A stretch of 64,000 nucleotides of DNA from Streptomyces chrestomyceticus JCM 4735 (GTDB lineage: Bacteria > Actinomycetota > Actinomycetes > Streptomycetales > Streptomycetaceae), in the NCBI RefSeq assembly GCF_003865135.1, contig NZ_BHZC01000001.1, forward strand, positions 7,936,001 through 8,000,000, written 5' to 3'. This document shows positions 42,633-51,348 of this stretch, one piece after another. The position numbers and the translations under genes are program-made. Within the stretch, counting starts at the first letter, position 1. The number at the start of each line of letters is the position of its first letter. The notes beneath the pieces were generated by a model that had not been told where the DNA came from, did no database searches, and saw only the letters and a list, made by a program, of their open reading frames with translations.

Positions 42633-44939
42633 TCAGAGCACGCGGCCGGACAGCGGTACGGGCGCGAGGCGGCCGATGACGGCCTGGCCGTCGTCGGACT
42701 GGGTGCCGGGTGTCGCGTTGGGTAGGGCGCGGATGCCGATGGTGTAGATCAGCGCCGTCTTGTCGGTCGTCCCGGTGTTCAGGTGCGGGTTGGAGGAGAT
42801 GACGAGGGTCTTGCCGCCGTCCTCCAACTGGCCGTCCAAGTTGCCGGTCACGTACGGCGTCACGAAGTAGTAGCCGTACGAGGCACTGCCGGTGAACGCG
42901 AAGCCGCTGGGGGCGCTGAAGCGCTGCTCGACGGTGCCGGGGTTGACCGGCTGGTTGCCCAGCGACCGCAGTTCCAGGTTGAACGTGGTGTGCCGGCCCG
43001 GCGCGGCCGCGGGCACCGACTCCTGCACCACCCGCAGCGCCGTCTCGTCCTGAGCGGTCCCCGCGATGACGCCGGAGAGCTGGACCGGGGTGTGCCGGCC
43101 GACGCTCGCCGAGCCGTTGTCGTACCGTCCGGGCTGGGCGTCGGCGCGGGCTTGCACCGGGATGGTGTAGATCACCGAACCGGTGTCGCTGGTGGTGGTG
43201 TTGACGTGCGGGTTGGCGGTGATGAGCAGCGTCCGCCCCTCGTCCAGGATGCGGTGGCTCAGGTTCCCCGAGATGACGCCGTGAATGGTCTCGTAGTACG
43301 CGTACGTGGGCTGGCCGGTGAAGACGAACCCGGTCGGTGCGGTGAAGCGCTGGACGATCGTGCCGGGGTTGACCGGCTGACCGGCGGGCGCGGTGTACCG
43401 CAGGTTGAAGGCGCTGCGCTGGCCCGGCGCGACCTGCGGCACGGTGTCCTGGAAGATCGTCAGTGCGGTCTCGTCCGCCACGGGGTCGGGTACCACGACC
43501 GTGACCGGCAGGGTGTACGCGTTGTCCTTGAGGTTGAGGTCGCCGCCGTACTGGATCTCCAGCGTGGAGAGGTACGTGCCGGGCGGGGTGGTGGCCGGTG
43601 CGCTGACCCGGAACACGCCGTCGAACGTACCCTGTTGGGGCGGCAACTGCTGCCCGGAGAAGGTGCGGGTGAGCCGTCGGCCGCTGGTGCCGGGGCCGCC
43701 GACGAGTCCGTCGGCCAGGTTCAGTACGACCGTGACGTACTGTCCGTCGGCCGGGTTGGGGCCGCGGTTACGGATCCGCGCGCCGAGGTCGAACTCCTGG
43801 TCGCGCTGCACGCGGTAGGGGCTGACGACCTCGCCGTACAGGTCGGCGGCCGGCGGGGGCGGCGGCGTCATCTGTGCCACGGCCGTCACGCCGCGCACGC
43901 GGTGGTTGTGGCTGTCCGCGATGTACAGGTTGCCGCTCCGGTCCAGGGCGATGCCGTAGGGGTGGAACAGCCGGGTGCCGGCGGCGGGTCCGCCGTCGTC
44001 CACGTACCCGGCGGTGCCGTTGCCCGCGACGGTGGTGATGATGCCGTCCGAGGTGACCTTGCGGACGCGGTGGTTGTGCCCGTCGCCGATGTACAGGCTG
44101 CCGGCCTCGTCCAGCGCCAGGCCCCACGGGTAGTGGAGGCGGGTGCCGAGGGCGGGTCCGCCGTCGGAGACGTACCCGGCGGTGCCGTTGCCCGCGACGG
44201 TCGTGATGATGCCGTTCGGGGTGACCTTGCGGATGCGGTGGTTGTGCCGGTCGGCGATGTACAGGCTTCCCTCGCCGTCCACCACCAGCCCCATGGGGTA
44301 GTGGAGCCGGGTCGAGATCGCCGGTCCGCCGTCGGAGATGTATCCGGCCTCGCCGTTGCCCGCGACGGTGGTGATGATGCCGTTGGGAGTGACCTTGCGG
44401 ACCCGGTGGTTGCCGTAGTCAGCGATGAAGAGGTTGCCCGAGCGGTCGACGGTCAGCGCGTGGGGATAGTAGAGCCGGGTGCCCAGGGCCGGTCCGCCGT
44501 CGGAGATGTATCCGGCCTCGCCGTTGCCCGCGACGGTGGTGATGATGCCGTTCGGGGTGACCTTGCGGACCCGGTGGTTGTTGGTGTCCGCGATGAAGAG
44601 GTTGCCCGCGTCGTCCACCGCCACGTCCGAGGGATAGTGGAGCCGGGTGGCGAGGGCGGGGCCGCCGTCGGAGATGTATCCGGCGGTGCCGTCCCCGGCG
44701 ACCGTGGTGATGGTCCCGTTCGGGGTGACCTTGCGGATGCGGTGGTTGTACCGGTCGGCGATGAAGAGGTTGCCGTTCTTGTCGACGATCACCCCGTGGG
44801 GGTAGTGGAGCCGGGTCAGCGCGCCGTGCCCTCCGTCGGAGATGAATCCGGCCACGCCGTTGCCCGCGACGGTGGCTATCGAGCCGTCGAGCAGGCCCGC
44901 GGGCTGCGGGCCGGTACCGGTGCTGGATGCGGTGGTCAT
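42633..44939 (-). CDS. NHL-repeat protein, second of three tandem paralogues
   Basis: A 768-residue paralogue with the same layout: six NHL repeats (about 18-350; VAVDDAGNLFIADTNNHRVRKVTPNG), a CARDB-like domain from about residue 366, and two C-terminal domains at about 490-630 and 632-768 with HVNTTTSDTG and HLNTGTTDK. The NHL repeats of this copy are the most uniform of the three at DNA level. The frame stays open to 45458 but the upstream part is a shadow of the neighbouring paralogue. The ATG at 44939 has an AGGAG site; 17 bases separate it from the following gene. Confidence 0.85.
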   Translation of the reverse strand: MTTASSTGTGPQPAGLLDGSIATVAGNGVAGFISDGGHGALTRLHYPHGVIVDKNGNLFIADRYNHRIRKVTPNGTITTVAGDGTAGYISDGGPALATRLHYPSDVAVDDAGNLFIADTNNHRVRKVTPNGIITTVAGNGEAGYISDGGPALGTRLYYPHALTVDRSGNLFIADYGNHRVRKVTPNGIITTVAGNGEAGYISDGGPAISTRLHYPMGLVVDGEGSLYIADRHNHRIRKVTPNGIITTVAGNGTAGYVSDGGPALGTRLHYPWGLALDEAGSLYIGDGHNHRVRKVTSDGIITTVAGNGTAGYVDDGGPAAGTRLFHPYGIALDRSGNLYIADSHNHRVRGVTAVAQMTPPPPPAADLYGEVVSPYRVQRDQEFDLGARIRNRGPNPADGQYVTVVLNLADGLVGGPGTSGRRLTRTFSGQQLPPQQGTFDGVFRVSAPATTPPGTYLSTLEIQYGGDLNLKDNAYTLPVTVVVPDPVADETALTIFQDTVPQVAPGQRSAFNLRYTAPAGQPVNPGTIVQRFTAPTGFVFTGQPTYAYYETIHGVISGNLSHRILDEGRTLLITANPHVNTTTSDTGSVIYTIPVQARADAQPGRYDNGSASVGRHTPVQLSGVIAGTAQDETALRVVQESVPAAAPGRHTTFNLELRSLGNQPVNPGTVEQRFSAPSGFAFTGSASYGYYFVTPYVTGNLDGQLEDGGKTLVISSNPHLNTGTTDKTALIYTIGIRALPNATPGTQSDDGQAVIGRLAPVPLSGRVL

Positions 44940-44961
44940 GATCGCTGCTCCTGTCGGTGGG

Positions 44962-47229
44962 TCAGAGGACGTGGGCGGACAGCGGTACGGGTGCCAGGCG
45001 CCCGATGACGGCGCTGCCGTCGGCGGGCCGTGCGCCGGGTGTCGCGTCGGGCAGGGCGCGGATGCCGATCGTGTAGAGCAACGCGGTCCGGTCGGTGGCG
45101 CCGGTGTTGACGTGCGGGTTGGACGTGATGACCAGCGTCCGGCCGCCGTCTTCGAGCTGCGTCTGGAGATTCCCCGTGACGGCGGGCCGGACGTAGTAGT
45201 AGCCGTACGAGGTGCCGCCGGTGAACGCGAAGCCGGTGGGGGCGGTGAAGCGCTGTTCGATGGTGCCGGGGTTGACCGGCTGGTCGTCCAGCGAGCGGAT
45301 CTCGACGTTGAACGAGACGGGGTCGCCCGGTTTCGCCTCGGGCACGCTCTCCTGGACCAGGCGCAGCGCCAGCTCGTCCTGGGAGTCGCCGGTGACCTCG
45401 GCCGAGAGCTGGACGGGCGCGTGCTTGCCGACGCCGGCGCTGCCGTCGTGGTGGACACCGGGCCGGGCGTCGGCGAGGGCCCGTACCCCGAGCGTGTAGA
45501 CGAGCGGTCCGGTGTCGCTGGACGTGGTGTTGACGTGCGGGTTGGCCGTGATGAGCAGGGTTCGGCCGGCGTCCTCGATCTCGTACGGCAGGTTTCCGGC
45601 GATCACACCGTGGATGGTGTTGTAGTAGCCGTACGACGGCTGGCCGGTGAAGACGAAGCCGGTGGGCGCGGAGAACCGCTGGACGATGACCCCGGGGTTG
45701 ACCGGCTCGCCGATGGGCGAGTCGAGGACGACGTTGAACTTGGCCGCCTGGCCCGCCGCCGCCCGAGGGACGCTCTCCTGGCGGATCTCCAGCGCGGTCT
45801 CGTCCGTCACGGGAGCCGGCGCGACGACCACGACGGGCAGGGTGAAGGTGTTGTCCTTGAGGTTGAGTTCCCCGGCGTACTGGATCTCCAGGGTGGAGGT
45901 GTACGAGCCGGGAGGCGTGGTCTCGGGCGCGGTGACCCGGAACACCCCGTCCAGCGAGGCGTACTGCGGGATCAGCCGGGCGCCGGGGAAGGTGCGGGTC
46001 AGGCGCGGTCCGGTGGTGCCGGGGCCGCCCACCAGCCCGTCGGCCAGGGTGAGGACGACCGTGACCTGCTGCCCGTCGACGGTGGACGGGCCCCGGTTCT
46101 TGATCCGGGCGCCGAGGTCGAACTGCTGGCCGCGCTGCACGGTGTGCGGGCTGACGACCTCGCCGAAGAGGTCGGCGACCGCGGGCGCGGCGGGGTCGTA
46201 CCGGGTTGCTCCGACGATCTTGCGGATGCGCTGGTTGCCGCCGTCGGCCACGTACAGGTCACCGGCGTCGTCCAGGGCCAGCGTGGTGGGGAAGTAGAGC
46301 GTGGTGGTGTCGGCGGGCACCCCGTCCCCCTCGTAGCCGCCCGTGCCGGTGCCCGCGAGGGTGACGATGGTGCCGTCGGTACGGATCTTGCGGATGCGGT
46401 GGTTGCCGCCGTCGGCGAAGTAGAGGTTGCCGTCGCCGTCCACCACCGAGCCCTCGGCGCCGTTCACCCGCGTATCGGTGGCCGGGCCGCCGTCCCGGAC
46501 GTAGCCGGGTGACCCGTTGCCCGCGATGGTGGTGATGACGCCTTGTGTGTCGACCTTGCGCAGCCGCTGGTTGTCCTGGTCGCCGATGTAGAGGTTGCCG
46601 GCGCTGTCCACGCCCAGTCCCTTGGGGCTGTTGAGCCGGGCGGCGGTGGCCGGCCCGCCGTCCCCGCTGAACCCGGCCGTCCCGGAGCCCGCGACCGTGT
46701 GGATGATGCCGTCCGCCGTGATCTTCCGGACCCGCTGGCCGAACCGCTCGGTGACGTACACATTCCCGGCCGTGTCCACGGCCACGGCGAAGGGATAGCT
46801 GAGCGAGGCGTCCACGGCGCGCCCGCCGTCCCCGCCCGACCCGCCGCCCGCCACGGTGGTGATGACTCCCTGCGGCGTCACCTTGCGCACCCGGCAGTTG
46901 CTCCACTCCGCCACGTACACGTTGCCGGCGTCGTCCACCTCGATGCCCAGGGGCTGGGCGAGCTGGGCGGCGGTGGCGGGCCCGCCGTCCCCGCTGAATC
47001 CGGACGTGCCGGTTCCGGCGAGCGTGATGATGACGCCGTCGGTGCCGACCTTGCGGACGCGGTGGTTGTCGACCTCTGAGACATAGAGGTTCCCGGCCCG
47101 GTCCAGGGCGATCCGCGGGCCGTTGAGTTCGGCCCGGACAGCGGGGCCGCCGTCCCCCGCGAAGCCGGCCGCACCGGTGCCGGCGACCGTGACGATCGTG
47201 CCGACGGGCACGTGGGCGGAAGGGGTCAT
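44962..47229 (-). CDS. NHL-repeat protein, first of three tandem paralogues
   Basis: A 755-residue paralogue, more diverged in the propeller (FAGDGGPAVRAELNGP, FSGDGGPATAAQLAQP in place of SDGGPATAT). It has the same CARDB-like domain (DLFGEVVSPHTV) and two HVNT-type domains. The ATG at 47229 shares TGATG with the stop of the epimerase gene, with GGAGACG as ribosome site, so translation is coupled to the epimerase. A GTG one codon upstream is an alternative. No signal peptide is visible. Confidence 0.85.
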   Translation of the reverse strand: MTPSAHVPVGTIVTVAGTGAAGFAGDGGPAVRAELNGPRIALDRAGNLYVSEVDNHRVRKVGTDGVIITLAGTGTSGFSGDGGPATAAQLAQPLGIEVDDAGNVYVAEWSNCRVRKVTPQGVITTVAGGGSGGDGGRAVDASLSYPFAVAVDTAGNVYVTERFGQRVRKITADGIIHTVAGSGTAGFSGDGGPATAARLNSPKGLGVDSAGNLYIGDQDNQRLRKVDTQGVITTIAGNGSPGYVRDGGPATDTRVNGAEGSVVDGDGNLYFADGGNHRIRKIRTDGTIVTLAGTGTGGYEGDGVPADTTTLYFPTTLALDDAGDLYVADGGNQRIRKIVGATRYDPAAPAVADLFGEVVSPHTVQRGQQFDLGARIKNRGPSTVDGQQVTVVLTLADGLVGGPGTTGPRLTRTFPGARLIPQYASLDGVFRVTAPETTPPGSYTSTLEIQYAGELNLKDNTFTLPVVVVAPAPVTDETALEIRQESVPRAAAGQAAKFNVVLDSPIGEPVNPGVIVQRFSAPTGFVFTGQPSYGYYNTIHGVIAGNLPYEIEDAGRTLLITANPHVNTTSSDTGPLVYTLGVRALADARPGVHHDGSAGVGKHAPVQLSAEVTGDSQDELALRLVQESVPEAKPGDPVSFNVEIRSLDDQPVNPGTIEQRFTAPTGFAFTGGTSYGYYYVRPAVTGNLQTQLEDGGRTLVITSNPHVNTGATDRTALLYTIGIRALPDATPGARPADGSAVIGRLAPVPLSAHVL

Positions 47230-48413
47230 CACGTCTCCTGATCAGTGAGGTCGGACGGCCTGGGGGCCAGGCCCAGCAGCCAGCCGCAGGCGGCGGCGCA
47301 ACGCCGGGCGGCCCGTCCGTCGCCGTACGGATTGGGCCGGGGGAAAGACAGATCCGGCTTCCTGACGTCCAGCACCCCCTCGCGGGCGAATTCCTTTTCC
47401 GCCGCCGCCACGATCTCCGTCTCGTCCGTACCGACGAGCCGGGCCAGCCCGGAATCGACCCCTTCGGTTCGCTCGGTGTTGTCCCGCGTCACCAGAACCG
47501 GCAGCCCAAAGGCCGCTGCCTCCTCCTGAATTCCGCCGGAGTCGGTGATGGCCAGAACGGAACGGGACAGGAGACGGGCGAAGGCGTCGTACGGAATGGG
47601 GCCCGGCAGCCGGACATTGGGCCGGTCCCGCAGGGATTCCTCGATCGCGGTACGGACCGAGGGATTCATGTGCGCGGCGACGACGAACGTCACGTCGGGA
47701 TATTGCCGGCTCAGTGCTGCCACCGCCCGGCCCACCCGCCGGATCGGCTCGCCCCAGTTCTCCCGCCGGTGCGCGGTCACGACGACCAGCGGAGCGGAAT
47801 CCTGTTCGATTTCCCGGAGTTCGGGTACGGTGCGGTGGCACGGATTCCGGCTCGCGGCGACGACGGCGTCGATGACGGTGTTCCCCGTCACCACAATCCG
47901 GTCGGCCGCCACCCCCTGGGCGCGCAGGTTCCGGCGGGCGGCCCGGGTGGGCGCCAGGTGGAGATCGCTCAGCTCGGCGATCATCCGGCGGTGCGCCTCC
48001 TCCGGGAACGGGCTGCGCGCGTCGCCGGAGCGCAGCCCCGCTTCCACGTGCACGACAGGGATTCTGGCGAAGAAGGCGGCCATCGCCCCGGCCAGGGCGG
48101 ACGAGGTGTCTCCCTGGACGAGCACCGCGTGCACGTCGGTCGCGCGCAGCCGGCTCCCGAGGCTGCTGAGCAGGCCGGCGGTCAGCTCGGCGACCGGGGC
48201 CGGGCCGCGCGCATTCGCGGGCGGGGCGAGTTCCGCCTCGGGGCGCAGCCCGAAGCAAGCAAGGGTGTTCCGTACGACCGTGCCGTGCTGGCCGGTGGTG
48301 AGCACGGTCGGCTCGGCCCACCGCGTGCGCTGCAATTCCCGGACGACCGGGGCGAGTTTGACGGCTTCGGGGCGGGTGCCCACGACAATGGCGATGCGCT
48401 GGCGGCCGCTCAA
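47229..48413 (-). CDS. wecB: UDP-N-acetylglucosamine 2-epimerase (non-hydrolysing, WecB-type)
   Basis: A protein of about 394 residues with the full family pattern: IAIVVGTRPEAVKLAPVVREL, VLTTGQHG, VLVQGDTSSALAGAMAAFF, PVVHVEAGLRSGD, PFPEEAHRRMIAELSDLHLAPT, VTGNTVIDAV, VVTAHRRENWG and ITDSGGIQEEAAAFGLPVLVTRDNTERTEGV. The enzyme interconverts UDP-GlcNAc and UDP-ManNAc for cell-surface polymers. The start is uncertain: a TTG at 48413 after GGAAAC gives the usual short N-terminus, since no in-frame ATG or GTG is near it. It is the first gene of the NHL operon. Confidence 0.88.
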   Translation of the reverse strand: MSGRQRIAIVVGTRPEAVKLAPVVRELQRTRWAEPTVLTTGQHGTVVRNTLACFGLRPEAELAPPANARGPAPVAELTAGLLSSLGSRLRATDVHAVLVQGDTSSALAGAMAAFFARIPVVHVEAGLRSGDARSPFPEEAHRRMIAELSDLHLAPTRAARRNLRAQGVAADRIVVTGNTVIDAVVAASRNPCHRTVPELREIEQDSAPLVVVTAHRRENWGEPIRRVGRAVAALSRQYPDVTFVVAAHMNPSVRTAIEESLRDRPNVRLPGPIPYDAFARLLSRSVLAITDSGGIQEEAAAFGLPVLVTRDNTERTEGVDSGLARLVGTDETEIVAAAEKEFAREGVLDVRKPDLSFPRPNPYGDGRAARRCAAACGWLLGLAPRPSDLTDQET

Positions 48414-48964
48414 TGCCGGGTTGTTTCCGTGGCAGGGGCAGGAAAAAGGATCAGGCGCATGGAGACACCGTTCATCGCGTCGGTATACGACAGGTTCACG
48501 TAAGGGCGAGGCGGTCCTCAGACGTTGAACAAGCGACGTGTTACACCTGTTGCAGGTGATGGCGCGAGGGAATGCAGGGGTGATCCGGCAATCGTTCGCG
48601 TCCGCTGACGCTAGGCGTAGGAACATGTCGTGGGCAATGGTTCCGGAGTCATGTGATTGGCCGGATCGGCACAATGTGTCTGTTGAGGGAATGTAAAAAC
48701 CCAGGTGTCCCAGGCCGCCCGTGGTTTCTCACTTCCTTGCCATCGACGCAAAACCGTCTCTGCCCGTCTCCGGGCATCGTCGGAACGCTACGGAGGGGTC
48801 TGGCCATCGCCCGCCTGATCATTCACAGTGGTCACTGCCTGCCCCCGCCGTCCGCCCCACCGCTCGCCCTGGTGCCCGGCCCGCGCACCCGCCGGCCCGC
48901 GCCCACCCCGTCATGCCCCGTCCTGCCCTGGTCCTGCCCTGCCGCCCGGAGGTGCCGCCCTTCC
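48414..48964. other. Divergent intergenic region between epimerase and glycosyltransferase operons
   Basis: These 551 bases are less GC-rich than their surroundings in the middle (about 48480-48780). They hold the inverted repeat CACCTG-TTG-CAGGTG (48544-48558) and several A/T tracts, and presumably the promoters of both operons. No RNA gene or known riboswitch was recognised. A frame open from 48653 lacks coding character until 48965. Confidence 0.5.
48544..48558. promoter_or_regulatory. Inverted repeat, possible shared operator
   Basis: CACCTG and CAGGTG are perfect 6-bp arms with a TTG centre. The repeat lies 131 bases upstream of the epimerase start and about 400 upstream of the small membrane gene, in the divergent promoter region. 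Confidence 0.4.
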
Positions 48965-49318
48965 ATGTACCTGGGACCCACCTGGCCGTTGGCCGGCGGC
49001 GTGGCAGCGGCACGCGCCGGAGCGTCCGGTGGACGGGGAGTCCTCACCGCCGCCATCGGCGCGGCCGTGGTACCGCTGGGTTTCGTCCTGGGACGGGAAC
49101 TCCAGCGCAGACTGGGCCGCGGCGCCCGGCCCGTACCCGTGCCCGTGCCCGTGCCCGCACCTGTGCCCGTACCCGAACCGAGGCGTGTGTCGCCCGTGCA
49201 GCCGTCCCGGCCCGGCCGCCCGACCACACCCATCCGCCCCCGGCCGGCTCTCCCCACGCTCGCCGGAGCCGCCATGCCCCGTCGCTACAAGGGGCCACAA
49301 GGGGAGGCGCCCAGATGA
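48965..49318 (+). CDS. Small membrane protein coupled to the GT2 gene
   Basis: A 117-residue frame whose TGA overlaps the glycosyltransferase ATG (ATGA), which argues that it is translated. One hydrophobic segment (VLTAAIGAAVVPLGFVLG) is followed by a basic stretch (RELQRRLGRGARP), a Val-Pro repeat tail (PVPVPVPVPAPVPVPEP) and a Pro/Arg-rich end. The ATG at 48965 has GGAGG 12 bases upstream. It could be an accessory or anchoring subunit of the synthase, which is inference. Confidence 0.5.
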   Translation: MYLGPTWPLAGGVAAARAGASGGRGVLTAAIGAAVVPLGFVLGRELQRRLGRGARPVPVPVPVPAPVPVPEPRRVSPVQPSRPGRPTTPIRPRPALPTLAGAAMPRRYKGPQGEAPR

Positions 49319-50787
49319 CACACGCCCGCATGAAGCCCGCCCGCATGAAACATGCCCAGATCAAGCACGCCGCGATTAAGCATGCCCAGATCAAGCACGC
49401 CCTGCTCAGGACCGTCGACGCCGTCGGCAGCACCGTCATCGGGCTCTCCGCCGGCTACCTGGCCCTGGCCATGGGCGCGGGCCTCCTCGAACTACGCCGT
49501 CAAAGAGCCGCGTTACGGGTCCAGGGCGACACCTCCTACGGCCGACCGCACCTCGGCCGCCGCGACCACCACCACCTCTACGTCCTCGTCCCCTGCCTCA
49601 ACGAGGAGTCGGTGATCGGCACCACGGTCAGCGGCCTCCTCGGTCCGCGTACCACCGTCGTGGTCGTCGACGACGGCTCGGACGACGCCACAGGGGCAGT
49701 CGCCGAGCAGGCGGGGTCGGCGGCCCGCGCGGCCGGCGAACAAGGCGAAGTGACCGTACTGCGTCGCGAGATGCCCAACGCCCGGCAGGGCAAGGGCGAA
49801 GCCCTCAACCACGCCATCCGCGTCGTGCGCGAACGCGTCACTGCACGCGGCCAAGACCCTTCACACACCGTGGTGTGCGTCATGGACGCCGACGGACGCC
49901 TCTCCGACCGGGCGCTGTCCCACGTCATGCCGCTCTTCGACGACCCACGGGTCGGCGGGGTCCAGCTCGGCGTCCGCATCCGCAACCGCCGCGCCAATTT
50001 CCTGACCTGGTTCCAGGACTACCAGTTCTGGGCGATGGCCGCCGTCACCCAGTTCGGCCGCAACCTCACCAGAACCGTCAGCCTCGGCGGCAACGGCCAG
50101 TTCACCCGCCTCTCCGCCCTCGACGCCCTGGGCGAACGCCCCTGGTCCCAGTCCCTCACCGAAGACCTCGACCTGGCCATCAGCCTCGCCGTACGCGGCT
50201 GGCGCCTGCGCACCACCGCCCACGCCTCCGTGGACCAGCAGGGCGTCAGCGACCTGCGCCGCCTGGTCCGCCAACGCACCCGCTGGTACCAGGGCCATAT
50301 GACCGCAATCGGCCGCATGGGCGAGATCTGGCACGCCCCGCGCATGGGACACCTGGCGGCCCTGGAGATGTTCGCCTACCTGCTGGTTCCATGGGCGCTG
50401 GACCTGCCCTGGTCCCTCCTCTTCCAGTACTGCCTGTACTTCTTCCTCCGCAGCCCAGACGTCCTGGTCCTACGAGGCAAACCAGCCACCGCCATAAACG
50501 AAACCTGCCTACGCCTCCCTCTCAACCTCCTGGCCTGGTACCTACTGGCCTTCGCCCCCGCCCTCCTGACCTCCTGCACCTACCTACGCCGCGACAAAAC
50601 CGTCGGCCTACCCCGCGCCCTACTCCTGGGCCACTCCTTCGTAGTCATGAACTACATGTCCTTCCTCTGCGCCTGGAAAGCCCTCTTCCGCATGCTGCGC
50701 GGCCAAACGGGCTGGACGAAGACGAGCCGGGAGGTGGAGGGGGTGGGGGTGGAGGCGGTCGCTAGAGGCGTGCCTTCATCAGCCTGA
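49315..50787 (+). CDS. Processive-type family 2 glycosyltransferase
   Basis: A 490-residue membrane enzyme. Residues 3-30 are five pentapeptide repeats (HARMK, PARMK, HAQIK, HAAIK, HAQIK). A helix at about 38-58 precedes the GT-A core: LYVLVPCLNEESVIGTTVSGLL, VVVVDDGSDDATG, VMDADG (D-x-D), SLGGNGQFTRLSAL, TEDLDLAI and RQRTRWYQG, the QxxRW-like motif of processive synthases. Two to four C-terminal helices follow. This is the pattern of poly-GlcNAc, hyaluronan or cellulose synthases. With the divergent epimerase it could build a GlcNAc/ManNAc-containing polymer; product unproven. Confidence 0.83.
   Translation: MTHARMKPARMKHAQIKHAAIKHAQIKHALLRTVDAVGSTVIGLSAGYLALAMGAGLLELRRQRAALRVQGDTSYGRPHLGRRDHHHLYVLVPCLNEESVIGTTVSGLLGPRTTVVVVDDGSDDATGAVAEQAGSAARAAGEQGEVTVLRREMPNARQGKGEALNHAIRVVRERVTARGQDPSHTVVCVMDADGRLSDRALSHVMPLFDDPRVGGVQLGVRIRNRRANFLTWFQDYQFWAMAAVTQFGRNLTRTVSLGGNGQFTRLSALDALGERPWSQSLTEDLDLAISLAVRGWRLRTTAHASVDQQGVSDLRRLVRQRTRWYQGHMTAIGRMGEIWHAPRMGHLAALEMFAYLLVPWALDLPWSLLFQYCLYFFLRSPDVLVLRGKPATAINETCLRLPLNLLAWYLLAFAPALLTSCTYLRRDKTVGLPRALLLGHSFVVMNYMSFLCAWKALFRMLRGQTGWTKTSREVEGVGVEAVARGVPSSA
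49321..49401 (+). repeat. 15-bp in-frame repeats at the start of the GT2 gene
   Basis: About five units of 15 bases of the type CATGCCCAGATCAAG encode the HAQIK-type pentapeptides of the glycosyltransferase N-terminus. One unit differs by a run of A/T-rich third positions. Such exact in-frame repeats can change number by slippage. Confidence 0.75.
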
Positions 50788-50838
50788 GGGGGTACGGGCG
50801 GAGGTATGGCTGGGCGCGGAGCTGGGGTTGATCAGCCA

Positions 50839-51348
50839 GGGTGCGCCTCGCACGCACGGGGACCAAGCCTGGCAGCGCGCGGCGCGCACGATGTACGCGG
50901 GACCAGCCCTGCACGCGCGGGACCACGCGAGGTGCGGCGGAGGGCGCCTGTGGCGCGGGGCCAACCCCGCACGCGCGGGGGCCACGCGCCGGGCCGGTCG
51001 TCCAGGTGCAGAGCGAGGGGACCACCCCCGCACGCGCGGGGACCACCTCCCCCCGGGGTCCCCCGGTTTTCGGGGGAGGGGACCTCCGCACGCGCGGGGA
51101 CCACTGCCCATGACCTCCTGCAGCGCAGAGAGGATCGGGACCACCCCCGCACGCGCGGGGACCACTCGTCCCCGATCTGCCACGAGCCGAGCGGCGCGGG
51201 ACCACCCCCGCACGCGCGGGGACCACAGGCCCGCAGCCGCCGCTGCGTTGATGGTGGCGGGACCACCCCCGCACGCGCGGGGACCACGACCTGGCAGCCG
51301 AAATCCTCGCCGACGGCACGGGACCACCCCCGCACGCGCGGGGACCAC
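50839..51348 (-). CRISPR. Orphan type I-E-like CRISPR array, nine repeats, decaying away from the leader
   Basis: Intact 29-bp repeats start at 51320, 51259, 51198, 51137 and 51018. Spacers between them are 32 bp, so the period is 61 bp. Read on the minus strand the repeat begins GTGGTCCCCGCGCGTGCG and ends GGTCCC, an I-E-type repeat. The copy at 51079-51104 has lost 3 bp. Copies at 50957, 50899 and 50839 show rising numbers of substitutions and one-base losses, and one spacer shrinks to 30 bp. The intact end and the A/T-rich flank at 51349-51420 place the leader on the right. No cas gene lies within the window. Confidence 0.93.

Noticed and set aside
45000..45458. Upstream extension of the second NHL gene
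   Set aside because: Runs over the third paralogue in another frame; the ATG at 44939 with AGGAG matches the starts of its sisters.
40309..47229. Regular DNA repeats that could be read as a CRISPR or satellite array
   Set aside because: Repeats are in frame, 100-170 bases long, and encode NHL and HVNT-type protein repeats.
48653..48964. In-frame extension upstream of the small membrane protein
   Set aside because: Codon pattern is not coding-like and the segment lies in the divergent promoter region; the ATG at 48965 has a ribosome site.
48414..48964. Riboswitch or small RNA in the long divergent gap
   Set aside because: Several small hairpins can be drawn, but no conserved riboswitch core was recognised.
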